Part shown: positions 7,450 to 16,800 of the stretch, piece by piece
Layout: every line of letters starts with the position of its first letter
Position numbering within the stretch: position 1 is the first letter of the stretch
Source of the DNA: CAZHZT01 sp964537285
GTDB taxonomy: Bacteria; Bacteroidota; Bacteroidia; Chitinophagales; Saprospiraceae
Assembly (NCBI GenBank): GCA_964537285.1
Contig: CAZHZT010000119.1
Span: 1 to 18,476 of the forward strand
Length of the DNA stretch: 18,476 nucleotides
Direction: 5' to 3'
Notes under the pieces: generated by a model
What the model was told of the DNA's origin: nothing
Database searches by the model: none
Seen by the model: the letters and a program-made list of their open reading frames with translations, nothing else
Made by a program: the position numbers and the translations under genes

Positions 7450-7995
7450 ATGACCATTAACGAACCGATGCTTCAAATCATCGATCAAATTAACCAATTA
7501 ATAAAAAAGCTAGACACCAATACATACTCCAAACCTCTTGAATTATTTAACGGCTCGTCCATTGGAGAGCACTTCCGACACATTTATGATTTCTATAACT
7601 GCCTGGCACAGGCCGATTCATCCCGCCCGCTGGATTATTCAAAAAGGGAAAGAAACCCACAGCTAGAGAAGGAACCATCTTTTGCAATCGCAGCATTCAC
7701 TGAAGTTAAATCCGAGCTAAGGAAGCTTCCCCTAAACCACCCTTTAAAGGTTACTCCCGATGCTTATGAACATTCGTCTGTAGTTCGTGAAATATTGGTA
7801 CCCTCTTCTTTCGGAAGAGAATTAATGTATGCTTATGATCATGCTATTCATCACTTAGCGATTATTAAGATTGGCCTTAAGCATTACTTTCCAGAAGTAC
7901 TGGTGAGTGAGGAGGTTGGGGTGGCTCCGAGTACGATTCGATACCAGGAAACGGGGAACGGGGAACGGGGAACGGGGAATGAATACGACGCTTAG
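7450..7995 (+). CDS. DinB-like four-helix protein, putative metal-dependent
   Basis: A 181-residue soluble protein of the DinB/YfiT-like type, helical by composition. Candidate metal ligands are His41 or His44 in GEHFRHIYDFY and the pair His131/His135 in YDHAIHHLAII, which match the His-plus-HxxxH arrangement of this superfamily. Members include thiol-dependent transferases and many proteins of unknown role; I cannot name the reaction. It starts 17 bp after folD and is probably co-transcribed with it. The end is odd: after STIRYQ (about 161-166) the coding sequence runs into four tandem copies of a 7-bp unit, giving a low-complexity tail rich in Gly, Glu and Asn. The native protein probably ended near residue 167 and gained its tail from the repeat. 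Confidence 0.75.
   Translation: MTINEPMLQIIDQINQLIKKLDTNTYSKPLELFNGSSIGEHFRHIYDFYNCLAQADSSRPLDYSKRERNPQLEKEPSFAIAAFTEVKSELRKLPLNHPLKVTPDAYEHSSVVREILVPSSFGRELMYAYDHAIHHLAIIKIGLKHYFPEVLVSEEVGVAPSTIRYQETGNGERGTGNEYDA
7950..7977 (+). repeat. Tandem 7-bp repeat (aacgggg x4) at the 3' end of the DinB-like gene
   Basis: Four perfect copies of aacgggg lie head to tail, followed by aatg. The unit is not a multiple of three, so any gain or loss of a copy changes the frame and the C-terminal residues. The run begins where similarity to a normal DinB fold appears to end. Confidence 0.9.
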
Positions 7996-8068
7996 AATAA
8001 ACTCAAGAGAAGGGGGGAAAATCGAAGAAGAAAAGGACCTTCATTATTTCCCTTACTTTCATCTTTAG

Positions 8069-8112
8069 TAACAGCCAAAAACTTATTTTTTGGCTGTTAT
8101 TTAGCTTTTTTT
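8069..8112 (+). terminator. Intrinsic terminator after folD and the DinB-like gene
   Basis: Arms taacagccaaaaa (8069-8081) and tttttggctgtta (8087-8099) are perfect 13-bp complements with a 5-nt loop. T-rich sequence (ttttagc, then a run of seven T) follows. It lies 73 bp after the DinB-like stop and just before prmA, so it separates the two transcription units. The A/T-symmetric stem could also work on the other strand. Confidence 0.85.
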
Positions 8113-8135
8113 ACAATTAAATTAGCCAAGTTGCG

Positions 8136-8978
8136 ATGAATTACTATCAAATCTCCGTTCAAGTAGCTCCGGAAAAAGCCGAATTGCTGATGGCTGAATT
8201 ATTCAATGCCGCAGCTGAAGCTTTTGTAGAAACAGAAGATGGCTTCGAAGCCTATATTGCTTCTAAAGATTATAATCCTGATACCGAGCAACAGATCAGG
8301 GAATTGATAAATAAATATGACGGAAGCTTTTCCTCAAATTTAATTCAAGACCAAAATTGGAACGCACAATGGGAAGCCAGCTTCTCTCCTATTATCGTAG
8401 ATCAATTCTGTGGTATTCGGGCAGGCTTTCATAATCCCATCCCCAATGTTGAATACGAACTCATTATCGATCCTAAGATGGCTTTCGGAACAGGGCATCA
8501 TGCAACTACTTACATGTGCATCAAACTGATGGAAGATTTGCCCATTGCAAACGCATCTGTTTTGGATTATGGATGCGGAACGGGAATCCTGGCCATTCTG
8601 GCTGCCAAAATGGGCGCCAAAAAAGTTTTTGGAATAGATAACGACCCCAAAGCGGTCGAAAATGCCCTGGAGAATAAATCGCTGAATGCTACACCAGATA
8701 TTGAATTTGAAGTAAAAACCCTTGAAAAACTCCAAGCAGAACAATTCGATATCATTCTAGCGAACATCAATCGAAATGTTCTGCTTGATTCCATGGAAGC
8801 CCTTTCTCATCACTTGCCCCCGAAAGGCTCCCTTATTATTTCAGGCTTCATCGCGTCCGATGAACCTATTATGAAAAATGCTATACATAAACAACAAATG
8901 CGTATCAGGCACGTTGAGTATCAAGGAGAATGGTGCTGTATGTTGGTGGGGCTAGTGCTTCAGGAACTAAATCCTTGA
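8136..8978 (+). CDS. prmA: Ribosomal protein L11 methyltransferase
   Basis: SAM-dependent methyltransferase that trimethylates ribosomal protein L11 in the cytosol. The 280-residue length is near the family norm. Residues 1-90 form the substrate-recognition domain, and QDQNWNAQWEASFSPI (about 71-86) is the usual PrmA linker. The class I methyltransferase core follows: DPKMAFGTGHHATT (112-125) is a PrmA hallmark, LDYGCGTGIL (143-152) is the SAM-binding motif I, GIDNDPKAV (166-174) holds the ribose-binding acid, and DIILANINRNVL (205-216) corresponds to the NP-type catalytic motif. The start Met precedes a strand matching the normal N-terminus. It lies directly after a strong terminator. The exported 1513-aa gene begins 61 bp after its stop with no clear terminator between, so read-through is possible. 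Confidence 0.96.
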   Translation: MNYYQISVQVAPEKAELLMAELFNAAAEAFVETEDGFEAYIASKDYNPDTEQQIRELINKYDGSFSSNLIQDQNWNAQWEASFSPIIVDQFCGIRAGFHNPIPNVEYELIIDPKMAFGTGHHATTYMCIKLMEDLPIANASVLDYGCGTGILAILAAKMGAKKVFGIDNDPKAVENALENKSLNATPDIEFEVKTLEKLQAEQFDIILANINRNVLLDSMEALSHHLPPKGSLIISGFIASDEPIMKNAIHKQQMRIRHVEYQGEWCCMLVGLVLQELNP

Positions 8979-9039
8979 TAGCTTTAGAGGCTTAGAAAGT
9001 TGAAAGGATAAGAATATATATTTTAGAGATAAACGAGTT

Positions 9040-12000
9040 ATGATAAAAAAAATAATCCTCAGTACTTTTTTGATTTTTGGCATCGCATTGAGTGCAGTAG
9101 CACAATCAGCAGAGGTTTTCTCACTCAATCGGGATGAGTTTTTGAATGAATTGGAAAAACTGCTCTCTACGACCAAGCAAAAAACGGTTGAAGATAAGTT
9201 CAAACAATTTAAAGAACAATTTCAAACCGGAAATTATACAGAAGATGATTGGGTTCTGCTTAGAGAAGCCGCCAATGCAATGCTCCAAAAAAAACTGGCC
9301 ACTACGACCTACCTGGTGCCCTACATGGATTGTTTATTGAGTCTCAAAAGCAATCTTGAAAATGAAGCAAAATACAAAGGCTGGCACGAGGTATATTTAA
9401 CCCTTTTAAATGATCCGGAGTTAAAAAGTGTTAATCAGGTAAGGGAATTTTTGATCTTTTCCAGTGATTTCTTCCTTAAAAACGCGCTAAGAAGTTCCTC
9501 CGGGGGTATTAACTGGATTGCAAGCGGTTCAAAGGCCTATAAAATGGTGTATGAAGGAGGCCAGGTTAAAGTTCAGTACCCGTCCATTGATCTAAAAGCA
9601 GTACGAGGCAAAGATTCTATTCTTATCCAGGGTACCGCAGGAACATTTATGCCTTTTGAAAATACCTGGCTGGGCCAAGGAGGCACCGTTACCTGGGAAC
9701 GAGTAGGACTTAAAGGGGTTTATTGTGAACTGGAAGAGTATGAAATCGATACACGAAAAAGTATATATAAAGTACCTAAAGCTTATTTGACTTATCCGGA
9801 AATCTTTGACAATAAACGCATTGAAGGTAAGTTTGAAGATAAAATTATCGCTCTGACAGATGTTACTACCGGACTTTTCCCGCGGTTCAAATCCAGGGAT
9901 TCCCTTATCAATATTAATGAAAAACTGGGTAAGGGTATTTATTACCAGGGAGGATTTCAGTTGGAAGGTACCCGGATCAATGGTCTGGGTTCTAAGGGAA
10001 ATGAAGCGGAAATTAAGGTGTATGATGATGGAAATGATTTAAAGTTTATAGCCCGCTCTGAGCGCTTTGTCGTTCGTAAAAACCAACAAATTGGCGGAAA
10101 TGGGGTGTCAATCACTCTATATCTGTATCAGGACTCTATATTCCACCCTTCCGTAAACCTGAAATACAATATCGAAGAACAAGAACTGAACCTCTACCGG
10201 GGCCAGCGCGGTAGTGACCGGAACCCGTTCTTTGATTCTTATCATCAGGTTAATATCGATTCGGATCAGCTGGACTGGTTCATCCCAAAAGATAGTATTA
10301 TCGTTGGTAGAAAAACGTTTGGTATAGGGGGAGCTAAAAACGAAGCAGTTTTTGAATCCCTAAAATTCTATCAGGAAGCCGATTACCGAAAACTTCAAAA
10401 CATCGCCTCTGTCAACCCGATTTCTACTTTTAAAGCCGTAGCAGCTAAGGATAGCACAAGTACGTTGAGAGCAGAATATCTGGCCCAAAAGCTCAACCCA
10501 CGATATAGCGTAAAGAGTATTCAAGGGCTCTTATATGAAATGGCTGCCCAGGGTTTTATCAATTACGATAGCGAAAAAGAATTGGTAGAAGTAAAAGACA
10601 AGGTTTTCCACTACGAAAATGCCAGCCGGGAAAGTGTAGATTACGATGTGCTGAAGATCCAGTCCTCTGCCTCAAATCAGGACAATGCCGTACTCTCCCT
10701 GAAGGATAATAACTATCAGGTAAATGGCGTAAAATACGTTGAATTCAGCCCTGTTCAAAAAGTAGCCGTTAAGCCTTTTGATAATCAAATACAACTGAAA
10801 AAGAACCGGAATATGTATTTCGACGGGAAGGTTTTTGCCGGTTTCTCCATCCTTACAGGGGAGCAGTTCAATTTTAATTACGATCGCTTTAAAATTGACA
10901 TGGATTCTGTTCGCTATTTCGACCTGTTCGTACCGACCGGCCAGCTCGATAAGTTTGGTAATAAAGAAGCCGTTGCCATAGTTTCCCGCATCGAACACCT
11001 CAAGGGTGTTTTACTTATTGATGCCCCATCGAATAAATCAGGAGTGCAAGATATCGAAATGTTCCCTTCTTTTAACAGCCTGGGGCCTTCTTACGTTTTT
11101 TATGACAAAGGGGACATTCAGGATGGCGTTTATGAGCGAGACTCTTTCTACTTTGAACTCACGCCATTTAGCCTCAACCGCTTGGATAACTACATCAAAG
11201 GAGATATAAAGTTTGATGGTACCCTGATTTCGGATGAAATTTTTCCTGATATTGATGAAACATTAGTCCTTATGGGAGAAGGCGAAAACCAATCGCTGGG
11301 CTTTATCACCGAAACTCCCGAAGAAGGCTACGGAATGTATCAGGATCTTGGCGATTACACAGGGCAGATTTCACTGAGCAATGACGGTTTACTTGGAAAA
11401 GGAGAACTGAAATATCTGGGAGCATCGGCTCAATCCGATGATATCATCTTTAAACCTGAACAATTACTCGCCAGTGCGGAGCTTTTCCGGTTAAAAGAAG
11501 ACAGGGAGAGCGATCCTGAATTCCCGGAAGCCTTTGGTTATGATGTAAAGATTGACTGGCGGCCTTATCAGGATAGTATGTATATACGCTCCCAAGACAG
11601 GCCGTTCGAAATTTATAAAGAACCCGGATATGAGCTGGAGGGAACACTGATCCTGACTCCTGGCGGTCTGAAAGCTAACGGGCTCTTCGACTGGTCTGAT
11701 GGCCGGATGCGCTCCAAACTGCTTTCATTTGGAGCCTATTCCGTAGCTGCCGACACCGCTATGCTGGAGGTTAAATCCTTGGAAAACGAAGGAGAAGTAG
11801 CTCTTTCAAACGATAATGTAAAAGGTTCTATTGACTTTGATGAGTTATTGGGGCACTTTGAAGCCAATGCAGATGAGGATCCAACTTCACTGCCTTACAA
11901 CCAGTTCAAAACGACAATGAATACCTTTGACTGGGATTTGAACAACAAACTGATAACTTTTGAATCTGATCTCGAAAAACTGGCAACTTTCTTCTCCGTT

Positions 12001-13581
12001 CAACCAGATCAGGACTCTCTTACTTTCGAAGGGAAAACAGCTTCCTATAACCTGAAGACCAGTGAACTGTTCATCGGAGGTGTGCCTTTCATTTTTGCCA
12101 GTGATGCCTACATTTATCCTTCAGATGGTAGAGTATTTATTGGCCCCAACGGGATCATGAGCACACTGGAAGAAGCCAGGATCATTGCCGATACGACCAA
12201 TAAATATCACGTTATCAACCGGGCTACCGTCGATATCAAGGGAAGACGAAATTATTCAGCTAAAGGTTACTATGAATACAATCTCGAAAACCGGGAGCAA
12301 GAGATCCTCTTTTCTGACATCATCGGCCAACCGTTGGGTAAAGGCAGTTACAGTAAGAAAAAATCGGTTACAACAGCTACCGGAGAAGTTACTGAAGAGG
12401 ATAAATTCTACATCGATACCAAAACGGAATTCCAGGGCACAATCTCTCTTCGGGCAGCCTCTAAGCTCTTGCAATTTGATGGATTTGCACGCCTTGACGT
12501 TCCCGATATGCCCAACCGGCAATGGTTTAGTATCAATAGCCCGGGTGATAAGAAAAACCTTACCATCCAGTTCGATACGCCTAAAACCGATGATGGCTTC
12601 CCGGTTTATTCCGGCCTTTTTCTCAGCAAAGAAACAGGCCTCTCCTACCCTCGTATTATGATGCCTTTATTTTTCAGGAAAGACCGGGTAGTTTTAGATG
12701 CTAAAGGTTTTTTTAGATACGACAAAGAAAATGATGCCTTCCTATTCGGTGACTCGCTTCGAGTGGCCGATCCAGAATCTATAGGTGGCCGCTTACTTAC
12801 TTATTCCATACCCGACGGAAAAATAACTGGTCAGGGAATCTTTGGACTGGGTTCACAGTTAAATTATGTCACCGCTAATTTGTCCGGTTTAGCCGAAACT
12901 TCTTTTTCGAGCTCCCAGGATACGACTAGCTATGAGGGTGTAGGAACAGAGCTGAATATTGAGGCAATGGTAGGCATTAACCTAAATCTGCCTGACAACC
13001 TTTTTGATATTATACTAAATGACTTAAAAGCCAATAGTTTCGATGCCCTAAGCATCAGGTATCGACCTGCAGAAGTATACCAAAATGCGGTAAAAGATCT
13101 TTTCCCCGACATCAAAAACATGGTTCAAACCCTCGATGTACTTAAAAACGAAGAGATTTTTAACGTAACCAAAAAAGAGAATAATTATCAATTGGTATTC
13201 AGCTGCCTTCCTCTGAAATGGAATCCGGAATTTTATTCCTTTGTCTCTATGAAAGATAAAATAGGGCTTACCAGCGTTAATGGTGAAATGGTCAACCGAA
13301 TGCTAAAATGTTTTATCGAATTCAGAATGCCTCCTAAAGATGGCGATGATCGCCTATATATTTATTTTGAATCGCCAAGTGGATATTACTACTATTTTGG
13401 CTACAAACAGGGCATACTTACTACCGTTTCCAACAATGTCGAGTACAACGACGAAGTTGCCGGCATGAAGAAAAAGCAGCGCCTTATCAAAATGCCCGAC
13501 GATGGGTATTTAGAAATCCAATTGGAAGAGCCGGCAAAAGCCAATACATTTATCAGTAGAGTAAAAGCTGCCAGAGATTAA
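9040..13581 (+). CDS. Large exported beta-rich protein of unknown function (1513 aa)
   Basis: I do not recognise this family. A signal peptide (about 1-21, MIKKIILSTFLIFGIALSAVA, then Gln22) sends it to the periplasm or outer membrane. The N-terminal 150 residues look helical. The rest is mostly short beta strands, with recurring strands that begin Asp-Ser plus hydrophobics (DSIFHP, DSIIVG, DSVRYF, DSFYFEL, DSMYIRS, DSLTFEG, DSLRVAD), often followed by a Gly-containing turn. This suggests repeated beta-sandwich or solenoid units. Residues about 474-527 break the pattern with a helical piece that could be a winged-helix-like insert. No T9SS sorting domain, lipobox or cell-wall motif is present, and the C-terminus ends in a charged helix. 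It is intact, follows prmA by 61 bp and ends at a hairpin terminator. Its size and export suggest an envelope structural or assembly role, which is inference only. Confidence 0.85.
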   Translation: MIKKIILSTFLIFGIALSAVAQSAEVFSLNRDEFLNELEKLLSTTKQKTVEDKFKQFKEQFQTGNYTEDDWVLLREAANAMLQKKLATTTYLVPYMDCLLSLKSNLENEAKYKGWHEVYLTLLNDPELKSVNQVREFLIFSSDFFLKNALRSSSGGINWIASGSKAYKMVYEGGQVKVQYPSIDLKAVRGKDSILIQGTAGTFMPFENTWLGQGGTVTWERVGLKGVYCELEEYEIDTRKSIYKVPKAYLTYPEIFDNKRIEGKFEDKIIALTDVTTGLFPRFKSRDSLININEKLGKGIYYQGGFQLEGTRINGLGSKGNEAEIKVYDDGNDLKFIARSERFVVRKNQQIGGNGVSITLYLYQDSIFHPSVNLKYNIEEQELNLYRGQRGSDRNPFFDSYHQVNIDSDQLDWFIPKDSIIVGRKTFGIGGAKNEAVFESLKFYQEADYRKLQNIASVNPISTFKAVAAKDSTSTLRAEYLAQKLNPRYSVKSIQGLLYEMAAQGFINYDSEKELVEVKDKVFHYENASRESVDYDVLKIQSSASNQDNAVLSLKDNNYQVNGVKYVEFSPVQKVAVKPFDNQIQLKKNRNMYFDGKVFAGFSILTGEQFNFNYDRFKIDMDSVRYFDLFVPTGQLDKFGNKEAVAIVSRIEHLKGVLLIDAPSNKSGVQDIEMFPSFNSLGPSYVFYDKGDIQDGVYERDSFYFELTPFSLNRLDNYIKGDIKFDGTLISDEIFPDIDETLVLMGEGENQSLGFITETPEEGYGMYQDLGDYTGQISLSNDGLLGKGELKYLGASAQSDDIIFKPEQLLASAELFRLKEDRESDPEFPEAFGYDVKIDWRPYQDSMYIRSQDRPFEIYKEPGYELEGTLILTPGGLKANGLFDWSDGRMRSKLLSFGAYSVAADTAMLEVKSLENEGEVALSNDNVKGSIDFDELLGHFEANADEDPTSLPYNQFKTTMNTFDWDLNNKLITFESDLEKLATFFSVQPDQDSLTFEGKTASYNLKTSELFIGGVPFIFASDAYIYPSDGRVFIGPNGIMSTLEEARIIADTTNKYHVINRATVDIKGRRNYSAKGYYEYNLENREQEILFSDIIGQPLGKGSYSKKKSVTTATGEVTEEDKFYIDTKTEFQGTISLRAASKLLQFDGFARLDVPDMPNRQWFSINSPGDKKNLTIQFDTPKTDDGFPVYSGLFLSKETGLSYPRIMMPLFFRKDRVVLDAKGFFRYDKENDAFLFGDSLRVADPESIGGRLLTYSIPDGKITGQGIFGLGSQLNYVTANLSGLAETSFSSSQDTTSYEGVGTELNIEAMVGINLNLPDNLFDIILNDLKANSFDALSIRYRPAEVYQNAVKDLFPDIKNMVQTLDVLKNEEIFNVTKKENNYQLVFSCLPLKWNPEFYSFVSMKDKIGLTSVNGEMVNRMLKCFIEFRMPPKDGDDRLYIYFESPSGYYYYFGYKQGILTTVSNNVEYNDEVAGMKKKQRLIKMPDDGYLEIQLEEPAKANTFISRVKAARD

Positions 13582-13585
13582 AAAA

Positions 13586-13651
13586 GCGATAGTTTCTATA
13601 AACCATTACAGCAGGGAATATTTACTCCCTGCTGTATTTACAAACTATCGC
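13586..13651 (+). terminator. Hairpin terminator after the 1513-aa gene
   Basis: It starts 4 bases after the stop codon. The outer arms gcgatagttt (13586-13595) and aaactatcgc (13642-13651) pair perfectly. The inner arms tacagcaggga (13607-13617) and tccctgctgta (13626-13636) also pair perfectly, around an 8-nt loop. No long T run follows, so it may act as an RNA-stabilising 3' end or a bidirectional terminator as much as a classical intrinsic terminator. Confidence 0.75.
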
Positions 13652-13802
13652 CATTTTAATCTCCGTAAGAATTAGGTCATTCTTTTGTCTTCTATTTACT
13701 ATTTATTGGGTATTATATGAGTAAGCGCCATATTATTTACTAATTTTATGGGTATTTTTAGTATATTAAGTATTACCAATTCGCTCATTAAAATCCAATT
13801 TT

Positions 13803-16800
13803 ATGAACCTGTGGAGAGATTACACAACCTGCCTGCTTATTGCAGTATTTCTTTTTTCTTACAACTTCAATCATGCTCAATCAGGAGATAAAGACTTCCA
13901 AGTGCTTTTTCAGCAAGGAAATCAAATCCTGCCTGAAAACGGAAAAGTCAGTATCAGGAAAAATGACCTTTCCTCGAATGAAATAGTAAACGGATACTAT
14001 TACCGCCTGATCCAGTTTTATAATTTACCTAGTAGTACTGAACGCAGCATTTTTGAACAAGAAGGGGTTATTTTTCTGGAATACATTCCCCATAATGTCT
14101 ATTTGCTAGCCATTCCTGCCAGTTATGATGTGAAAAAGCTGCCGGTAAATAATGTACGCTCCTTTGTGCCTTTACAATCCAATCACAAAATAGCCAATAC
14201 GCTTCTTGACCGTCCATTTGAAAAATGGGCTAAAAAAGGCGACCAAATCAAAGTGGTATTGCGCTATTTTGACAATATTAAACCTCAACAAGCAAAGAGC
14301 CTGGCTGAAAGAGCTGGCTTAAGTATTTTTCAGTACACTGAAAAAGCAAATATTTTAAAAATATTTACAAAAGAAGATCAAATAGAAGCCATTGCTTCTT
14401 TACCATTTGTTCAATATTTAGAACTTATTTCTCCTCCATCTGAACCGGAAGACCTCACTGGTCGTGCACTCCACCGTACCAATACCGTAGACACCGACTT
14501 CCCTACAGGAAGAAAATATAATGGTGATGGGGTAAATGTACTCGTTCGGGATGACGGAATCGTAGGGCCGCACATTGATTATACCGGAAGACTCGAAGTG
14601 CTTAGTACCCAAGATGCAGGACTTAATCACGCCGATGGTGTTGCAGGTGTACTTGGAGGGGCTGGTAACTTAAACCAGGCTAATAAAGCTACCGCTGCGG
14701 GAACATTTATTTATGTTACTGATTATGAAGCCGACTTTCTTGATACAACTCTGGGCCTGCATCAGACTTTTGATGTTAAAATTACAAATAGTTCATATAG
14801 TAATGGCTGTAACGTTGGTTATACAACCATCACCGAAACAGTAGATCAACAGATCTATGAAAACCAAACGCTTGTTCATGTTTTTTCTGCCGGAAATTCC
14901 AATGGACAAGATTGTGGGTACGGTGCTGGAAACCAATGGGGAAATATCACCGGTGGACATAAGCAGGGTAAAAATACCGTTACGGTAGGAAACCTGAGTT
15001 CTATTGGAAACATCATCCCATCCAGTAGCCGCGGCCCGGGCCATGACGGTCGTATTAAGCCGGATATTTGCTCGAATGGTGCAGATTATCTCGCTGCTTA
15101 TCCAAACAACACTTACGAGCCTTTTGGAGGTACATCAGGAGCTGCTCCCGGTATCGCAGGTACAATGGCCATTATGTACCAGGCTTATCGCGAACTGAAT
15201 GGAGGCGCTGACCCTAACTCTGGCTTTATCAAAGCAGTTTTAATGAATACCGCCAACGACCTTGGGAATAGAGGCCCGGATTTTATTTATGGATGGGGCC
15301 ATGTGAATGCACTTAGAGCTATTCGAGTACTTGAAAATGAAACTTATCTAAACGATGAAATCGATCAGGGAGAATCGAATACCCACGAAATTACTCTGCC
15401 AGATAACGTAAAAGAACTTAATGTCATGGTTTACTGGACAGAATCATCTGCTTCTCCGATGACTTCCAAGGCCTTAATCAATAACCTTGACATGCAAATG
15501 GCCGCTCCGGGAGGTGATGTGAGCCTACCTTGGCTGTTGGACCCAACGGCTGACCCGGTTAATCTAAATGCTCCGGCTACTAAAGGTTTTGATGATTTAA
15601 ATAACGTCGAACAAATCACACTTGAAAATCCTGAGGCAGGTACTTATAGCATTCAAATAGACGGAACAGAAGTGCCAATGGGCCCACAGGAATACTACAT
15701 CGTTTACGAAATTGTAACCGAAGAAATTACAATGACCTACCCTATCGGAGGAGAAAGCTTCGAGCCGTTTTCTACAGAACGTTTGCACTGGGATGCTTTC
15801 GGCGATAACGGTGAATTTACACTAGAATACACTACTGACGGAGGCCTTACCTGGAATATGATCGGAACAGCTGCCGCTGATTCCCGCATGTTCGACTGGA
15901 ACGTCCCTAATGAACTTACCGGTCAAGCACAGGTACGCATCACCAGAGACGGCGTATCAGACGTTAGTGATGCCAATTTCTCCATCGCTAATGTGCCTGT
16001 AAATGTAGCTGTTACGAAGGTTTGCCCTGACTACATTCAGGTTCTCTGGGCGCCTACTGCAGGAGCAACGGGTTATGAGGTATTCTTACTCGGAGAGCGC
16101 TACATGGATTCAGTAGGGACGACCAACAGTGTTATTTTCAATATTCCCATTACATTCCCATTTGAAGAGCAATGGATTGCAGTGAGATCTCTCGGCCCTA
16201 ACGGCATGAGAAGCCGCCGTTCTATCGCTATCTCATACACAGGCTTCCTTGAAAACTGCCAGCAGGAAAATGATCTTGCGGCAAATAAGATCGATGCAGG
16301 GTTAACGGGCTTTATCACAGGTTGCGAAGACTTGACTTCTAACCTATCATTTACTTTTACAAATGAAGGTAGCCAGGAAGCCAGTAACTTTGATATTTAC
16401 TATCAAATAAATAATGATCCTCCTGTCATGGTAAATTACCCCGGAACAGTAGCTCCTGAAGAAATGATTGATTTTGACTTCCCCGATCCATTCACGATTT
16501 CGAATTCTGGCGTATACACCGTTAAAGCATGGACAGATCTCAACCCTGAAGACTTTGTTTACAATGACACCTTGGAAGTCAGCTTCGAATTCTACAACTA
16601 TGCAAATACACCGAGTATAACGCCTACTTATACTCAGGATTTTGAAATGAATACCTTCCCACCAACGGATTGGTTGCTGACCGACCCGGATGATACGGAA
16701 AACTTCTGGTCGAGAAGAGAAAATGTCATCGGAATAAACGGAGATACAACTGCTGTGGCATGGATTAATAACTTTAACAACAATGATCAAGGCTCTGAAT

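Noticed and set aside
8979..9039. A promoter for the 1513-aa gene made of TTG near 9000 and TATATTTT at 9017
   Set aside because: The spacing is about 14 bases, well short of the 19-21 expected for Bacteroidota promoters.
12185..12661. A 158-codon plus-strand frame inside the 1513-aa gene
   Set aside because: It is an alternative frame of a long intact coding sequence, with biased composition and no independent start signal.
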